Source of the DNA: Hymenolepis diminuta
Taxonomy: Eukaryota; Platyhelminthes; Cestoda; Cyclophyllidea; Hymenolepididae
Direction of reading: 5' to 3'
DNA: 64,000 nucleotides
Assembly (NCBI GenBank): GCA_900708905.1
Contig: CAADRB010000023.1
Location: 1,930,624-1,994,623 of the forward strand
The translations under genes were made by a program, and so were the position numbers. This document shows, piece by piece, positions 1-10,871 of this stretch. Positions within the stretch are counted from its first letter, which is position 1, and each line of letters begins with the position of its first letter. The notes under the pieces are model-generated. The model made no database searches. It was given only the letters and a program-made list of their open reading frames with translations, and was not told the origin of the DNA.

Positions 1-802
1 TGCTTCGGAAATTTGCAAATAATATGACCCTTCCGCTAGTGATTGATAATGAAAATATTACTACTAATATTTCGTCATACTACTTGATACAATTAAGTAA
101 TAAGCTTGGCACCAGAGGGTGTCCGTGGCCATCAGAACCGGTGTTTGGTTAATTAAACGAAACGGAAATTTCGGATTTTCCGAAGATGGGATTAACTAAT
201 TGAGTTAAAACATGAACTATCCCACTTGACAGAACCTTGTTATTATGCCACCTTTAATGTATCCGAGAAACTGTTTCTTGTAGAAATTTGTATTTAGAAT
301 ATCAATGCCCATTATGCAAAGTTGTACCTACCTCGGGCCTTGCTCAATAATCCCGGTGTGACCTTCCACCTATTAATAAATCCTGACTACAGTAAATATA
401 CCATTACCGTCTACCAAATTCTTCTAGCCGAGGTTATGAAAAACTGAAAATAAGTAAACTTCGGAATGTCTACAATCCAGAAAATTCCCTTGTCTGCAAA
501 TAAAATAGAAATGATAAAAAGCTAAGTCACCGTCATACAAATAATTCAAAGCGAATTGATCACAGCATGTTACACAACACGTCTAAGTTCATATACAAAA
601 CATTAAATAATCGAGTTTAAGTTTACGAGTAACGGGAAGACACGAACGTAATAGTAATCAAACCAAAAACAGTAACGATTTCACTAAATCATTTGGAGTT
701 TCTGGAGAAACACTAACCGGCAATAATATTGGAAGAAACGCCATTTAATGACGGGATACTAAATTAACATGTACAGAATAAAGAGATAGACAGAAAAATG
801 AA
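1..802. other. AT-rich flank, no gene seen
   Basis: No open frame with family resemblance or a supported exon was found on either strand. It lies downstream of the MED22 stop codon and probably holds that gene's 3' UTR. Confidence 0.5.
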
Positions 803-1522
803 TCAGTTGAGAGGCCGAAATTTAAAAGCGTTATTTTCAAAATTGGATTCAGAGGATATAGTTTGGTCTCTCGGACGACGCGGAGTACAACCCAAGACCT
901 CTTCCAGAGAGACAAGATCCCGAGAAATGGATTCGCATAAGCGTGATGTTACTTCCATAAGATCAGAGAATCGACACTCGCGTTCCTCAGCTTCTTCATT
1001 AACAGATGTTTCCAGCCATCGAAAATCACCAAGTATTAGCAAGAGTTTTATCTCGGATACAAGACGCGTAATTCCTTCGCAGGCATTAACCTACAACCAT
1101 TGAAATGTTAAACACATAAGTCACTTCAAAAAGAATGCTTGGAATGGTAGACACACACAACCAAACGAAAAATGCTACGTAAATTAAAAAGAAAAGCATA
1201 CTATATTTGCTGCCCTAACATTGTATTCGAAATTCTCCTGGGTGACAAGTGAATATGGATCACAGCGACATAAAATGGCTTGGTTCTCCAACTTCGCTCG
1301 AGATAACATCATTTCAAAATTTTCTTGAATAGATTTAAGAGATTCCCGTAATCGCAAATTTAAATTATTTAAGTAAGTATCCTTCTTACGAGAATGCGCT
1401 TGCTGGGATGAAGTACCAAATCTAACCATAGACTGCATTTCAGTAATTTGCAAATGAGTTACTTTAGGAAAATCACATGACAGCAATGGCAACAAATATA
1501 ACGCTGGATTGAAATGTTCCAT
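803..1522 (-). CDS. MED22: Mediator complex subunit 22 (Surf5)
   Basis: MED22 is a small head-module subunit of Mediator, which links transcription factors to RNA polymerase II in the nucleus. Two exons are visible on the minus strand, 1522-1202 and 1090-803. They are separated by a 111-bp intron with a GTATGC donor and a TTGTAG acceptor, and the junction is phase 0. The predicted product is about 202 residues, close to the human length of 200. The segment KDTYLNNLNLRLRESLKSI, followed by NFEYNVRAANIV at the exon junction and then a leucine-rich helix with LLLILGDF, follows human MED22 block by block. The start is uncertain: ATG 1522 gives a leading stretch unlike the family, and a later ATG (MQSMVRFG) is also possible. 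It is divergently paired with SNRPA1. Confidence 0.87.
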
Positions 1523-1785
1523 TAACAAATATATAAAAATAATTATTTAAAAATGTTTAAATAATATGCGACAACAAACAATAAAATTTAAAAATATTTG
1601 GTTTAGTAGAAATCATTAATAATTTTGATCTAGAAAACCTTTATATCAATGCATATTTTAATATATTTAAAAGCTTATTATGTTAACTAAGTGGAAATGA
1701 GGAATCTTTTGTTTTTATCTCGCAGCGGTTGTGCGCCTTGTTGTAAAAATCGTGATCTCTGTCGTTTTATGTTGAGTGAAACAAA
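1523..1785. promoter_or_regulatory. Shared 5' region of MED22 and SNRPA1
   Basis: This 263-bp AT-rich gap separates two divergent ATG codons, so both promoters must lie here or overlap the genes. No TATA box stands out. A pyrimidine tract ending in CTCGCAG at about 1711-1725, upstream of the SNRPA1 ATG with no matching upstream donor seen, could be a spliced-leader trans-splice acceptor, as flatworms use. That role is inference. Confidence 0.4.
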
Positions 1786-2817
1786 ATGGTTAAATTAACG
1801 GTAGATCTCGTGGAAGGGGCTATGCAATACACTAATCCTCTAAAAGATCGAGAATTAGACCTTAGAGGCTATAAGGTTCCCGCTATCGAAAATTTGGGCA
1901 GCACTTTAGACCAATTTGATACTATCGATTTTACCGACAATGAAATTCGAAAATTGGATAATTTTCCCCTTCTCAAGCGTCTCAAAGCACTTATATTTAC
2001 GGCAAATAAGGTGTTTATTACTTCATATGCTCAAAAACCAGTTCTCATGCTTTGGTCATTATTGTATATTTAATTTTTGATCTAGATTATTAGAATTGGA
2101 GAGGATCTAGTATCATCGTTACCCAATCTGGAAACGCTCATTCTCACTGATAATAACATTGCAGAATTAAAGGATCTCGATCCATTGATTCCCTTGAACA
2201 AACTCTCGTTTCTTTCACTGGTTCGGTGCCCTGTTACACTGAAGATGAATTATCGTTTATACGTGATCGGTCGAATGCCTCAAGTAAGCTTGCACTCCTT
2301 GTTGAATTTGGTTTATTATCTTGTTCTCATATTCATTCGCTTTTTCATTTAGCTTCGGTTCCTGGATTTCAAGCGCATAACTCTCGCAGAACGTAAACAG
2401 GGACGATCATTTGTTAAGCACCTTGCGCCAATTACTAAAACCGACTCAGCTTCTGACAACGGCAATAAATCGAAAGCTGGAGCTGTTAAGACTTTCGTTC
2501 CAGGTGCACCTGTTGGTAAAAAGGCTTCCGATGAAAATGCAGACATTAATGCCGCCTCTAAGTTTCAAGAAAAGCCTCCATCTAATGAACAGCAACCAGC
2601 CAGAGATTTTCCTCAGGCAACTCTTCACGCGGGTGTAAAGCGTGTCATAATGAGTGGTGGAAATAGCCAGGATCTAAATGCCATTCAGGATGCTATTAAG
2701 AGAGCCAAGACTATGGATGAAGTGGAACGCCTCCATCACATGCTCAGTAGTGGTCAATACGCTGGTTTTGCGGCTCATTGGCACAAACAGCAACAACAAT
2801 CCCAACAACAACAGTGA
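1786..2817 (+). CDS. SNRPA1: U2 snRNP protein A' (leucine-rich repeat)
   Basis: U2A' binds U2 snRNA stem-loop IV together with U2B'' and takes part in branch-site recognition by the spliceosome. Three exons join cleanly: 1786-2010, 2086-2283 and 2353-2817, all phase 0, giving 295 residues (human about 255). The N-terminus has the family hallmark YTNPLKDRELDLRGYK. Leucine-rich repeats follow to about residue 140 (LPNLETLILTDNNIAEL, then NYRLYVIGRMPQ). A basic, low-complexity tail contains the conserved segment DAIKRAKTMDEVERL-like helix near the C-terminus and ends in a run of glutamines. Both introns are about 70-75 bp. It converges on DESI2, with 304 bp between the stop codons. Confidence 0.96.
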
Positions 2818-3121
2818 CGATTTTTGGCATGACTGCATTTTCCTCTTTCACTTTCTAATGTACAGTCTGGATTGATATTAAAGCGTTTGTTTCGGCCATA
2901 TCTCACTCTGTATTTAAAAAAGGACAAAACAAAAGGGAATGGGAAAGTTTTGAGATCAGATTTAGAGAGAGAGGACCTAACCAACAGAAACACTAACACA
3001 TTGACAGGGAATTTTTCGGAAGACTAGGAGGTGGCGCATCAGAAGGAATTAGTATTGTTTGTTGTATAGTACAGCGGAATCGTGTGTATTGCACCTAGCA
3101 GATCGTTTATTTTTGGAATAA
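2818..3121. other. Convergent 3' ends of SNRPA1 and DESI2
   Basis: This 304-bp gap must hold both 3' UTRs, so the transcripts may overlap. No canonical AATAAA is obvious; the nearest variant is ATTAAA at about 2877. Confidence 0.4.
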
Positions 3122-6100
3122 TTAGCTGGGTCTCCGACGGGAAGACTTCTCTGTGGGAGGAGTGGACATTGAGGTACTACTACTTCCCCCAGTTCCATTA
3201 GTAGCACCATTGGACGTTCGGGAGAAGTAGTTGGAGACCTGCATCTGGAATCGACGCCACTGTTCACCGGGACTCGTTGTTGAAGTCGTTGTTTGGGAAC
3301 TGCTTGTCCGATTTGGTGTTGGAGGAAGAGAAAACATGGATCCTGTTGTGCTGCGTCGAGATATTAGCGGGTGAGGCTGATTATTTGCTCTCGACCTCGT
3401 CACTTCTTCATCGGACTAAGGGAGAAAAGGAATTTAGGTTACTTATTATTTGTAAACAGTTATTAAACAGCAACTAGTCTAGTGAAAACCAGTAGTGTTG
3501 GAGATTAAGTTTTTTAATGTCATTCTTAAATCCATCGCAATTTTAAGCTTAAAAGGTTGAGTGGAAAAACTTAGGGATAACAAGTTACGGAGTGAGTTTT
3601 TCCGAACTTAAACTGGAGTAGGCACTAAATTTTGAAAAAAGGAAGACTTCCGAATACGGAAAAAACGGTCAGATCTCAAGAGTTCTTTATGCCTCTACTT
3701 GCTTTAAATAATTCAATTTAACAATTTTTCATAGAAGAAAACGACACAGTACACAACGTAAGACATTTATGGATTACATACAAATAAAGAATGAGAATAC
3801 TGCAATAAAACTAACGCTCTGAGGCATCAAATCATACCTGGGCCTATTTTCAGTGTTTTTGAGCGAAAAATCGCCTACGAATCTAATCTTGTGGTCAATA
3901 ATAATAGGGCGCTTTTCTTCAACTAAACATTTGATGAATGACCATGTATTTTATTAGATTACTCTTGAGTCACATTTCGCCTCTACGTCCCCATGATTCA
4001 AACCCCTATCCGTCAAGTCTAAATCGGTTTATCAACTCTCTTTTTCTTATAACAGTCCCGTTACATTTAAGAGTACAACTGCACCCATACCTCACGCGTG
4101 TCTCAGCCCAAGTGGTTCATATACATTACCACTCATACATACATGCACGCAGATACGCGATTGTCTTTTATCTGCTCGTACGCTTCCCTTTCACCTCCCT
4201 TTTACTCGCTCGAATCCTCATTGTAGTTTATTCTATATACTTTGACCCACACAGTTCTTTGTGTTCTACTTTCTGGAACTGTTGCTTGCCGTTGTCAACT
4301 GTTAGTTTCTACAATCTGATTCTAGTTCATTAGTTCCTATAATTGGTAACTCCTAAATTTATGACGCTTCGGTCCCTGTTACCTCAACACATTATTTAAT
4401 AAAATCAAAATATCTGTTGTGGCCAAGTCGATAACTTTTATATTGACTACAACATAACTTACATAAGTATAACATGATTAATTCTACCTAGTGGATACTG
4501 CTAAAGTTACTTTGAAATTTTTATGTTATAGCAGTTCTGCAATTATGACGGCACTAACGTCCACTCTTGGTAGCTTATACGTGTACGCTTTCGAACAAGT
4601 TAGAACCGGTTTGTTGACATGATTTTTACGAATATATCAACAGAAAGGACCCTGACTGGAGCTCATGGTTAGCTTTTCTTCTACTGTGTATCTCCTCGTT
4701 TAAATTGTATTTTGGTAAGACAATTAACTTATACTCTGTGTTTGATTATATGGACAAAATAAACCAGATTTAATAATTATTATTATCACGATTCATTGCA
4801 CAATGTCTGAAATAATTACCTTCTTAAATATTTAACTAATGCTAAAGAAATCACTTTCGATCAAATATGGAAACATCCATGAATTATTGAGAAGTACAAT
4901 ATATAAAAGCTAGCTAGGCTATCGACCTCCCATGCTTCAACCACAAAGAACTAAGGCAAGAGTCAAGCAAAGATGGCAGGGACAAATCAACATTCACTTT
5001 AAGGGGCCAAATAACAATGAACGTGCCGCAAAGTCATGGCGGTAGAATTTAATGGCTAGACTGAAGGATATTCAGAATAAAAGAGATGAGATGAGATACG
5101 TAACCCGTCTTCAAATAATCGACAAAAGCATTGCAAATGGTCAGTAAAAATTGCTGTTCGGATTAAGCAATTAAACTTTAACTTTATTAAGCTGTTCCTA
5201 TCCTCCGGGTGATTTAGGATCATGCTTAATAATCCTTATCCTAGTTAAAACCACTAAACTGGAAAAGAAAGCTGTTGATGGCAATGCCATTCAAAATAAC
5301 TCGCTTTTAGAGAAAGAATGCTCCCAAAAAATGGAAGATGCACTTCCATTTGCGTAGTTTTGAATACTGCGAAATTGCAAACACGAATTTTCGACTTAAC
5401 GAGTGTGCGTATGTGGAGTCACAGCAAAGGATCATTAAGTCCATTAATGGATTTCAGCAATAACCGCGGGCAAACTAATCCCCAATTCTACTTAGTTGAC
5501 AAGCAAATATATTCAATGAGGAACGCAAGGGTTTGTATATTATGAACCTGTCATACTTCATACATTGAGAGATATCTTTTCGCTGTCATCGCGGAGACAA
5601 TGGTCATACCAGTGGTAAAAATTCAAAAGTCCAACGTGTGTTAAAAGAGCTATTTTTTTTTAATTTTTATATATTATGAGGAACATAAATCGTACAACAT
5701 TATTTAATATATTGCCTATATATATTTAATAACCTGATATTTCATATCAGGTTATATTAGAAATATATTCTCCGATTGAAAAATTGCGAATAATTGAACC
5801 CTAATTAATCATTGTTGAATGTAACTAACACATGGTGGTGGGTGGGTGATGTGTAAATGTTGCATCAAATTTACCAGTAGAGTAAGAGGGAGGATGTCAA
5901 TTTAAATTGATCAGCAAACTTAGGATATTAGAAGGAGAAGCGATAGGAGGTGAAAATTAGTCGCATTAATAAGACGCAGTCTAACGTGACTCATTAATAA
6001 CGACATAAATCATCGGCCAAGAGCGAGAGCGACTTAATCCGGAACTGCAAGACAAAGAGCCACCACTAAACACTCTCTTCGGTTGAATCGATGGTTGGGA

Positions 6101-9100
6101 AATAATGTGCTCTTCTAAACCTTGATGAAATATCGGTGTCCAGAGAAACTTCGCACTCGATAATCTTCAAAATAAACCCAAAAAACCCTAGATATTTCAA
6201 GCCAATAAGATTTTTAAGTAAAAATCATTACCCAGCCAAAAAAAGATTCTAATTTTCCGAAATGAAATCCCCAAATTTCAATTTTACCTCCGTCCAAAAA
6301 TGTAGTAGTGACAACTAATCGTCCTGGTGTCTATATCGCACTTATGAGAAATGCCTACTGTCACACTAACCACTGATGATTTTAATTGATGCCAATATTT
6401 TGATCCCCCCCCCCCTATTTTTAATCATGTTAGTTTCGATGTTTTTGCCCTAACCCGACCAACGCCGTTGGTCATTAATGTTCATGTAACTATTTATTAA
6501 TTATCTAACTAGTGCCGATTCTATCTAATAGAGGCTTTCACGGTACAGTTTTGTCTTCCACCTATTTTATAACGCAATGAGTAAAGCTAATTAAATGGAA
6601 ACAACACCCAACCGTCTCTTAAAAATCAGCTTAAATATGCGACAGACTAATTCTCCCAATAAATCTCTTACTTGATGATAGTTTATGATTTCCCATTGCG
6701 TATAAAATTTACATTTCTGACAATAAGTACGATGTTCAAGCGAGTATCTCTGAACCGTTCCGGTAACGGAAATAACTTTTATTTCCCTACATGCGAATCA
6801 AGTGACAAAGTGCATCAAAATTGCTATAGTTTTCTTCAAACACGAACAAACTTCTTTTCAAAATTAAGACATTTGAAATGTGACAAGTGGTAGAAATAAA
6901 CTGATACTAACAGTAACCTAGGAACGAATCGTTTTTTTTATCCGAACTTTTGAAATAGGATTTCTCCATTCCTTCGAATTGGGAACAAACTCCTAGTTTC
7001 TGCTGATGAATGGAGTTATTAAATAATTAGGTCAGAAAAAAGGTTCACTGCACGAATCAGGTGTTAGGAGGTCAAACTAGGGGTGAATCAAAATAACAGG
7101 ACTCACCATATACACACATATTATCATAGACCTAGAGATCATACGTTGAACATGTTGACAACATTTTTAAGTTGACCTCTCATCTAATTAGTCAATCTAA
7201 TGGATAAACCTATGAGAGCCCGCATGTTCACATTCATCGCAGAGTGGAATTGAAATGGACAAGGAAAGTGGTAAAGAGAGAGGGAGAAGTTCTCACCTGT
7301 TGTAGGGGAGTAAGCCATTCCTTGGGGATGGATTTTTCAATGAAGGGCAGTTTTGTGCTCACCGAAGCCAATCGATTTATCCACTTGGGTAAAGTCGCTC
7401 CACAGAGGATCTAAAAGCAGGAAAATTATAAACTTGAAACGGCTTCAAAAATTAATACACCAAAGCGGAACCCATTAAAACCCATATAGTAGAAAATTTG
7501 GAATAGCGCTCAATATATACAAGCAAATGGCGACACATGACCGTAATTTAATTTATCTAAGAGGGATAGTATGTAAAGAAAGATGACATTTATTGGTTCA
7601 ACTTTGTTTATGTGTTATATCTCTAGTGTCGAAAGGTCATTCATGTTAAGTAACAATGGATGTGACAGCAAGGTAGGCACGATGTCATTATATAATTAGA
7701 TTACATGTTGGAATTTCGTGTTGGCAGACGTGGCAAATTCTGGAATGCTACAGTCCCAACTACACTCTTTTTTACGAAACGGAAGGACTGTTAAAGTGAC
7801 ATCTATCCTAGTGACAATCTAAGGCATTCGCGCAATCGGAAGAAGTTCAGATAATTTGAGAAATCACTCATTTCTGTCTTCGTCAAAACTAAATGCACTC
7901 AAATCTATATTAATAGTTTCGATACCCATAGGCTTTCCTGGCATACCCGTTGTAATCATACAAGCACGAACAGTTAAAAAGATACAAACTAGATCAAAAA
8001 CACACTAGATTTTTGAATGGAAAAACAAATAAGACTGTAAAGTTAATAACAATTTCTTTTATAAAAACTATTTCATAATAAAATGCATGTCTGCTTAGAA
8101 AAAAACCCATGTGAGGAAACACACTGAGTAGATGACAAAAGAATGGACTCGAACAAACGAAAAAAGAGAGCCTCTAGGATGGATAAAACAATAAAGAAAA
8201 TTCCAGTAGTGAGATCAACAGATGAGCACCGCACTCTGCGAATATATAAACTGCAGGCGAAATTCCCTGGGAAAAAACAGGCAGGTAAGAAATGATTATA
8301 GGGCAACAGATGCCTGAGAGATAAGATGAAAATTTTTCCAAGTCTACGACGGACTAAAATCGTTCTGGAAATTTGGACAATTCCAACTTTTGCATTGAAT
8401 TGCGTTGACATATTGGATTTTGGCCTCTGTATGCTTTCTTATCCCGATGTCCTCTTTCTAAACCTTGTAACTTAACTTGGCAATAATATTGAATCGGAGT
8501 TAATGCAAGGACAGAATTTAACTACAGATATGACTTTCAACTCACCGTAAAATTTTTTTGTTTTGCGAAGAAATTCATCAACACGGCGGCTAAACATTTA
8601 AGCCATCTTTGATAGCGAATACAAGAAAAAAAACAAAATTCCTCCTCTTTTCATAATGGCACAGTTATGATTCCAAGTAAAATGCAAAACCAAGGTCGAA
8701 TTTCCTCAACCTCAGCTCCACTTCAGGCACCATGAAAAGGAAGGCAACTACGACAAAAATTTTTTGTAAATCCTCTAGTAGAGCAAATTAATTCCCTTCA
8801 TTATCATATTGCTAATATAAAAAAAAGAATACGAGCCTATAGTGACGATGCATTTTTTATTTTAGCGCACAAATAATTGAGCGCAACGAAGATCTGTCAT
8901 CCGAAGATGCTATACTAATTGTACCATATGTGAATATAGCATAGAAAGAGAATATTGATTTTAAACATCAGATTAGGGTCTCACACGGTACAGTCGCGTC
9001 TACAAGTATGGATTTAGGTCAGGTAAATAACTGATAGGGATTACGATTGCAAGATTAGTAACTAGATAATTGGTGGGGGTAAGCAAACACTAATTAAAAT

Positions 9101-10120
9101 GAAAAGGCGTTATATAAACATATAAAATACTCTATAATCAATGACGTGACTGTTTAATTAATCGATTTAATAAATTGAAATACAGCACGAGGAATAAAAC
9201 AAAGTGAGCATATAAATAGAAAGGGAAATCAATCTGCACTCTTGAGTTTATAGGCTAACTCTTAATGAAATTAATAAAGGTTGCAGACATTTCAAAAATC
9301 TAATAGAAGTGTTACGGTAAAACAACCACCACCTATTCTATTAAACAAATCTCTGTCTAAAAAGAGATCAATTCTATTGGACCTCCTCTTTTAAAGGCTA
9401 AATTCTATATATCGAAGGAGTGGAACGAAAATAAACATCTTGGTTGAGATTTGAGCTATTAAATACTCCGATGGATTGTAAGAAGTACAAAAGAATTGTT
9501 CAAAGCCAAATAATTCAACTAGTAGTAAGCATAAACATAAATAAGAAATAAAGTAGGAAGAGCGCAAAATACCTCAACAAATGCACTAGAAAAGTGATTG
9601 CAGTTTTTTCTAAGCAAATGATACTGATCACCTCGGAATTCTTTCTCCATGGTATTGAGAATAGTACACACATCACGATAAGTAAAATCCGTGCAACCAA
9701 TAATAATTGAGGTTCTGTTGAAAAAAGAATTGGAAGAGTTACTTAAATAAGAAAAGCTAGCAGTATAACCAGAGACAAGAGAGTTCACTTACTTGAAGGT
9801 GTAGTTAGGACCTAGATTTTCAGTATCCCTTGGAACCATTTCAAAAATTCCAGAACCACCAAATTGATGACCTCCGTAGCAATATTCTCTTTCGTAGACC
9901 TCTACGCCAGTGTGATAGACGCCTAAACCAATGTTACTAATGTACTCGTTCAACGAAGACTAAAGGAAGAAATAGTTTTAAATTATTAGTAAAGCTTGGA
10001 TAAAAAGCAAATTAGAAGTAAAGAAAAGTACATCACACCTTATACAACAAAGTGAGAAAAGGCTTAAATTACCATGTCATAAACATTGACTATGACAGGA
10101 CTGGAATGAGAATTCGCCAT
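3122..10120 (-). CDS. DESI2: PPPDE-family deubiquitinase/deSUMOylase DESI2
   Basis: DESI proteins are papain-like cysteine isopeptidases that remove ubiquitin or SUMO. Five exons on the minus strand keep phase: 10120-10073, 9959-9793, 9714-9573, 7410-7297 and 3415-3122, giving 254 residues. Exon 1 encodes NVYDM. Exon 2 carries the His motif GLGVYHTGVEVY (His32). Exon 3 carries the Cys motif KNCNHFS (Cys110). Exon 4 encodes LPKWINRLA and IPKEWLTP, which match DESI2 rather than DESI1. The last exon is a Ser/Thr/Arg-rich tail of 97 residues unlike vertebrate DESI2. It is assigned because its acceptor and phase fit and the frame ends in a stop; this join, across a 3.9-kb intron, is the least certain. 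Divergent from SDE2. Confidence 0.88.
3905..4386 (-). repeat. LTR-like dispersed repeat, family 2 (copy 1)
   Basis: Read on the minus strand, this segment aligns by eye with two plus-strand segments at 60.3-60.7 kb and 61.4-62.0 kb. Shared blocks include GTAACAGGG near the start, GGGAAGCGTACGAGCAGATAA, and a TTTGAATCATGGGGACGTAG block near the end. It sits in the long last intron of DESI2. The TG start and length suggest a solo LTR, but target-site duplications were not checked. Any open frame inside it is incidental. Confidence 0.6.
4387..7296. other. DESI2 last intron, remainder
   Basis: No exon was recognised. A run of ten or so cytosines occurs near 6403-6412. An inverted pair around a TGATATTTCATATCA-like palindrome is visible at about 5730-5755. 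Confidence 0.4.
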
Positions 10121-10871
10121 AATTCTGCAATCAAAAAAAGAAAAAAACAGTAAACTCCAGGAAGTCAGAAAATGGTAAGAAAATAAAATAAATACAAGAA
10201 GCTGCGGTATAAAAGTTGTAAGAACACAAACTCGAGAAATAATATTGGGAACGAATAACAGAAACAAAACATATCAAAAAATGGAACAACATAGATATGA
10301 ATAATTCAATATAACGCAAAATTTAAAGATCTACAGAGTAAAAAAATGTAACTCAGTTTTCAAATATACTCCTTAAAGATGCAGAGAAAAGTCGACGACG
10401 CTAAACATAGATCAGCAGCGACTCCACTACTTGAAGAAGTGCCAATCGATGGAGTTGGCCGGTTTGTCCAAATTCTAAAGAGACAAACAAAAAACAACAA
10501 TGCCATTTTAATTTATAAACAAAATAAAATTTTATTCATAAAATTTGATTGTTTCATTTTGATATAAGTTGTTAAATTCAAATGACAATAAAAAATAAGT
10601 CATAATCTATTTAAATATTAATAATTTTTATTTTGTGTCAAAATTTATTATATCTATATTTTCCAAATGATTTTGGATATTGTTTTACATATCCTTTTTA
10701 AAATCCTCGAGGGTTGTCTTCGTTGTCGTTGCTCTTGTCCCTCGTAGGTACTTTTTGCCTCTTTTTGTATGTTGGTTTTCTTGTATTGTTACCTGGACTC
10801 TTACCTTTGTTTGTTCATTCTTTTATCCCTATCTAAATTCAGGTTATTTTAGTAGCTTTTAAGTTCGGGTG
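10121..10871. promoter_or_regulatory. Shared 5' region of DESI2 and SDE2
   Basis: This 751-bp divergent gap must contain both promoters. It also holds a GC-richer block at 10379-10490 (separate entry) and a patch at about 10700-10760 that could hide the missing first exon of SDE2. No core promoter motif is clear. Confidence 0.35.
10379..10490 (+). CDS. Possible short exon, function unknown
   Basis: This block is clearly less AT-rich than its surroundings and reads on the plus strand as a polar peptide with the segment TPLLEEVPIDGVGRFVQ. It follows a TTAAAG that could be an acceptor and begins with ATG. The frame stays open only by running into AT-rich sequence, so the end is not defined. It could be a first exon or upstream frame of SDE2, 5' sequence of DESI2, or a tiny separate gene. 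I do not recognise a family. Confidence 0.2.

Noticed and set aside
798..1103. A 101-codon plus-strand open frame
   Set aside because: Exact shadow of MED22 exon 2 on the opposite strand.
3938..4333. A 131-codon plus-strand frame
   Set aside because: Lies in reverse family 2 repeat copy 1; hydrophobic low-complexity translation without family match.
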